This document shows positions 4,797 to 5,303 of a stretch of 5,303 bases of DNA, piece after piece. The translations under genes and the position numbers were made by a program. Every line of letters starts with the position of its first letter. The stretch's first letter is position 1. The DNA is from an uncultured Clostridia bacterium (lineage in GTDB: Bacteria > Bacillota > Clostridia > RUG12999). The notes under the pieces are model-generated. The model did not search any database. It saw only the letters and a list, made by a program, of their open reading frames with translations, and was not told the origin of the DNA. The DNA lies in contig CALLNG010000504.1 of the NCBI GenBank assembly GCA_938005345.1, positions 1 to 5,303 on the forward strand, given 5' to 3'.

Positions 4797-4808
4797 GGTT
4801 CTGGAACC
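4797..4808 (+). promoter_or_regulatory. Candidate operator dyad at the XRE-cupin transcription start
   Basis: GGTTC-TG-GAACC is a dyad with perfect 5-base arms. It begins directly after the -10 and covers the predicted start site, where a bound repressor would block transcription. XRE-cupin regulators often control their own promoter, so autoregulation through this site is plausible but inferred. Confidence 0.45.
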
Positions 4809-4836
4809 TAAATGGAATAAAGGAGGTAGCAAGTTT

Positions 4837-5303
4837 ATGATAGAAGAAATCAAAGACATAGGAGAACGCCTGATGGATTTGCGGGACATTTTGGAAATTA
4901 CTCCCGAAGAAATGGCATCCTATATTGGGGTGAGCGTTGAGGATTATCTTGCGCATGAAAATGGCCAATCGGACTTTTCTTTTACGTTTTTGTTCAAAGC
5001 TGCACAAAAGCTCGGCGTTGATATCACAGACCTGCTGACGGGCGAATCTCCGCGCCTTAGCACATACGCTCTAGTGCGCAAGGACAAAGGGCTGCCCATC
5101 CGGCGCCGGCAGGGGTTTGATTACCAAAGCCTTGCTTACCTATTCAAAGGACGCTCTGTGGAGCCGTTTTTGGTCACAGCCAAATACGACCCGGCTTTGG
5201 AGGAAGCTCCCATTGAGCTAAGCCGCCACGAGGGGCAGGAATTTGACTATGTGCTCAGTGGCAGTTTGACTGTACAAATCGGTGAAAAAATTGAACTGCT
5301 GCA
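4837..5303 (+). CDS. XRE-family regulator with C-terminal cupin domain (3' end outside window)
   Basis: ATG 4837 follows AAAGGAGGT (4819-4827) by 9 bases, and the frame stays open for 155 codons to the window edge. Residues about 9-67 form an XRE/Cro-type helix-turn-helix (EEMASYIGVSVEDYLAHENG, then a helix ending KLGVDITDLLTGE), which binds DNA. A linker with YALVRKDKGLPIRRRQGF (77-94) leads to a cupin domain from about 108. Its first motif is visible as H131-x3-E135-x6-G142 in SRHEGQEFDYVLSG, so one His and one Glu metal ligand are present; the second motif lies beyond the edge. In this family the cupin is thought to sense a small molecule. From memory, close Clostridial relatives often lie next to an AMP-binding acyl-CoA ligase gene, so one may follow outside the window. 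Its own promoter and a dyad at the start site suggest autoregulation. Confidence 0.9.
   Translation, partial: MIEEIKDIGERLMDLRDILEITPEEMASYIGVSVEDYLAHENGQSDFSFTFLFKAAQKLGVDITDLLTGESPRLSTYALVRKDKGLPIRRRQGFDYQSLAYLFKGRSVEPFLVTAKYDPALEEAPIELSRHEGQEFDYVLSGSLTVQIGEKIELL

Noticed and set aside
4678..5007. A 109-codon - strand open frame over the XRE gene start
   Set aside because: It covers the XRE promoter, operator dyad and helix-turn-helix coding region, and its start lies within the XRE coding sequence without a Shine-Dalgarno match. It begins upstream of the proposed antisense ECF start, so that promoter could not express it.

Overview
The window looks like chromosome of a Firmicute, most likely a member of the Clostridia with moderate GC. 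The reasons are strong purine-rich Shine-Dalgarno sequences, near-consensus housekeeping (sigma-A type) promoters, intrinsic terminators after most genes, and Clostridia-type gene families. I see no transposase, phage gene, tRNA, rRNA or CRISPR array. No species can be named from the sequence alone.

Left part (1-990): the C-terminal end of a GNAT acetyltransferase and a complete DUF523 (TudS-like) cysteine-rich protein lie on the + strand. After them comes a 217-base gap with several hairpins, ending in a terminator that reads well on both strands. It separates the DUF523 gene from the convergent methyltransferase gene.

Centre (990-3548, all on the - strand): in transcription order these are an ECF sigma factor (3548 to 2961), a membrane-anchored zinc-binding anti-sigma factor (2850 to 1756), an intrinsic terminator (1741 to 1707), and a class I SAM-dependent methyltransferase (1643 to 990). 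The sigma gene has a housekeeping promoter. The unusually wide 110-base gap between sigma and anti-sigma genes holds a good ECF-type promoter (GGAAC-N16-CGTC). This suggests that the sigma factor raises transcription of its own inhibitor. The anti-sigma factor joins an N-terminal zinc domain and one membrane helix to a Gln/Pro-rich stalk, a glycine hinge and a C-terminal extracytoplasmic domain I cannot assign.

Right part (3549-5303, + strand): a divergent housekeeping promoter drives a multi-spanning membrane protein (DUF2238/YjdF-like), followed by tandem terminators. An XRE-cupin regulator, cut by the window end, then starts from its own promoter, with a dyad over the predicted transcription start that could be its operator. 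A second sequence closely resembling the ECF promoter lies on the - strand at 4734-4759, antisense to the end of the membrane protein gene.

The most interesting unit is the sigma/anti-sigma pair with its split promoter layout, the unassigned sensor domain and the possible second target site. The sigma, anti-sigma and membrane protein genes all appear to start with non-ATG codons. No clearly new multi-gene system is evident.
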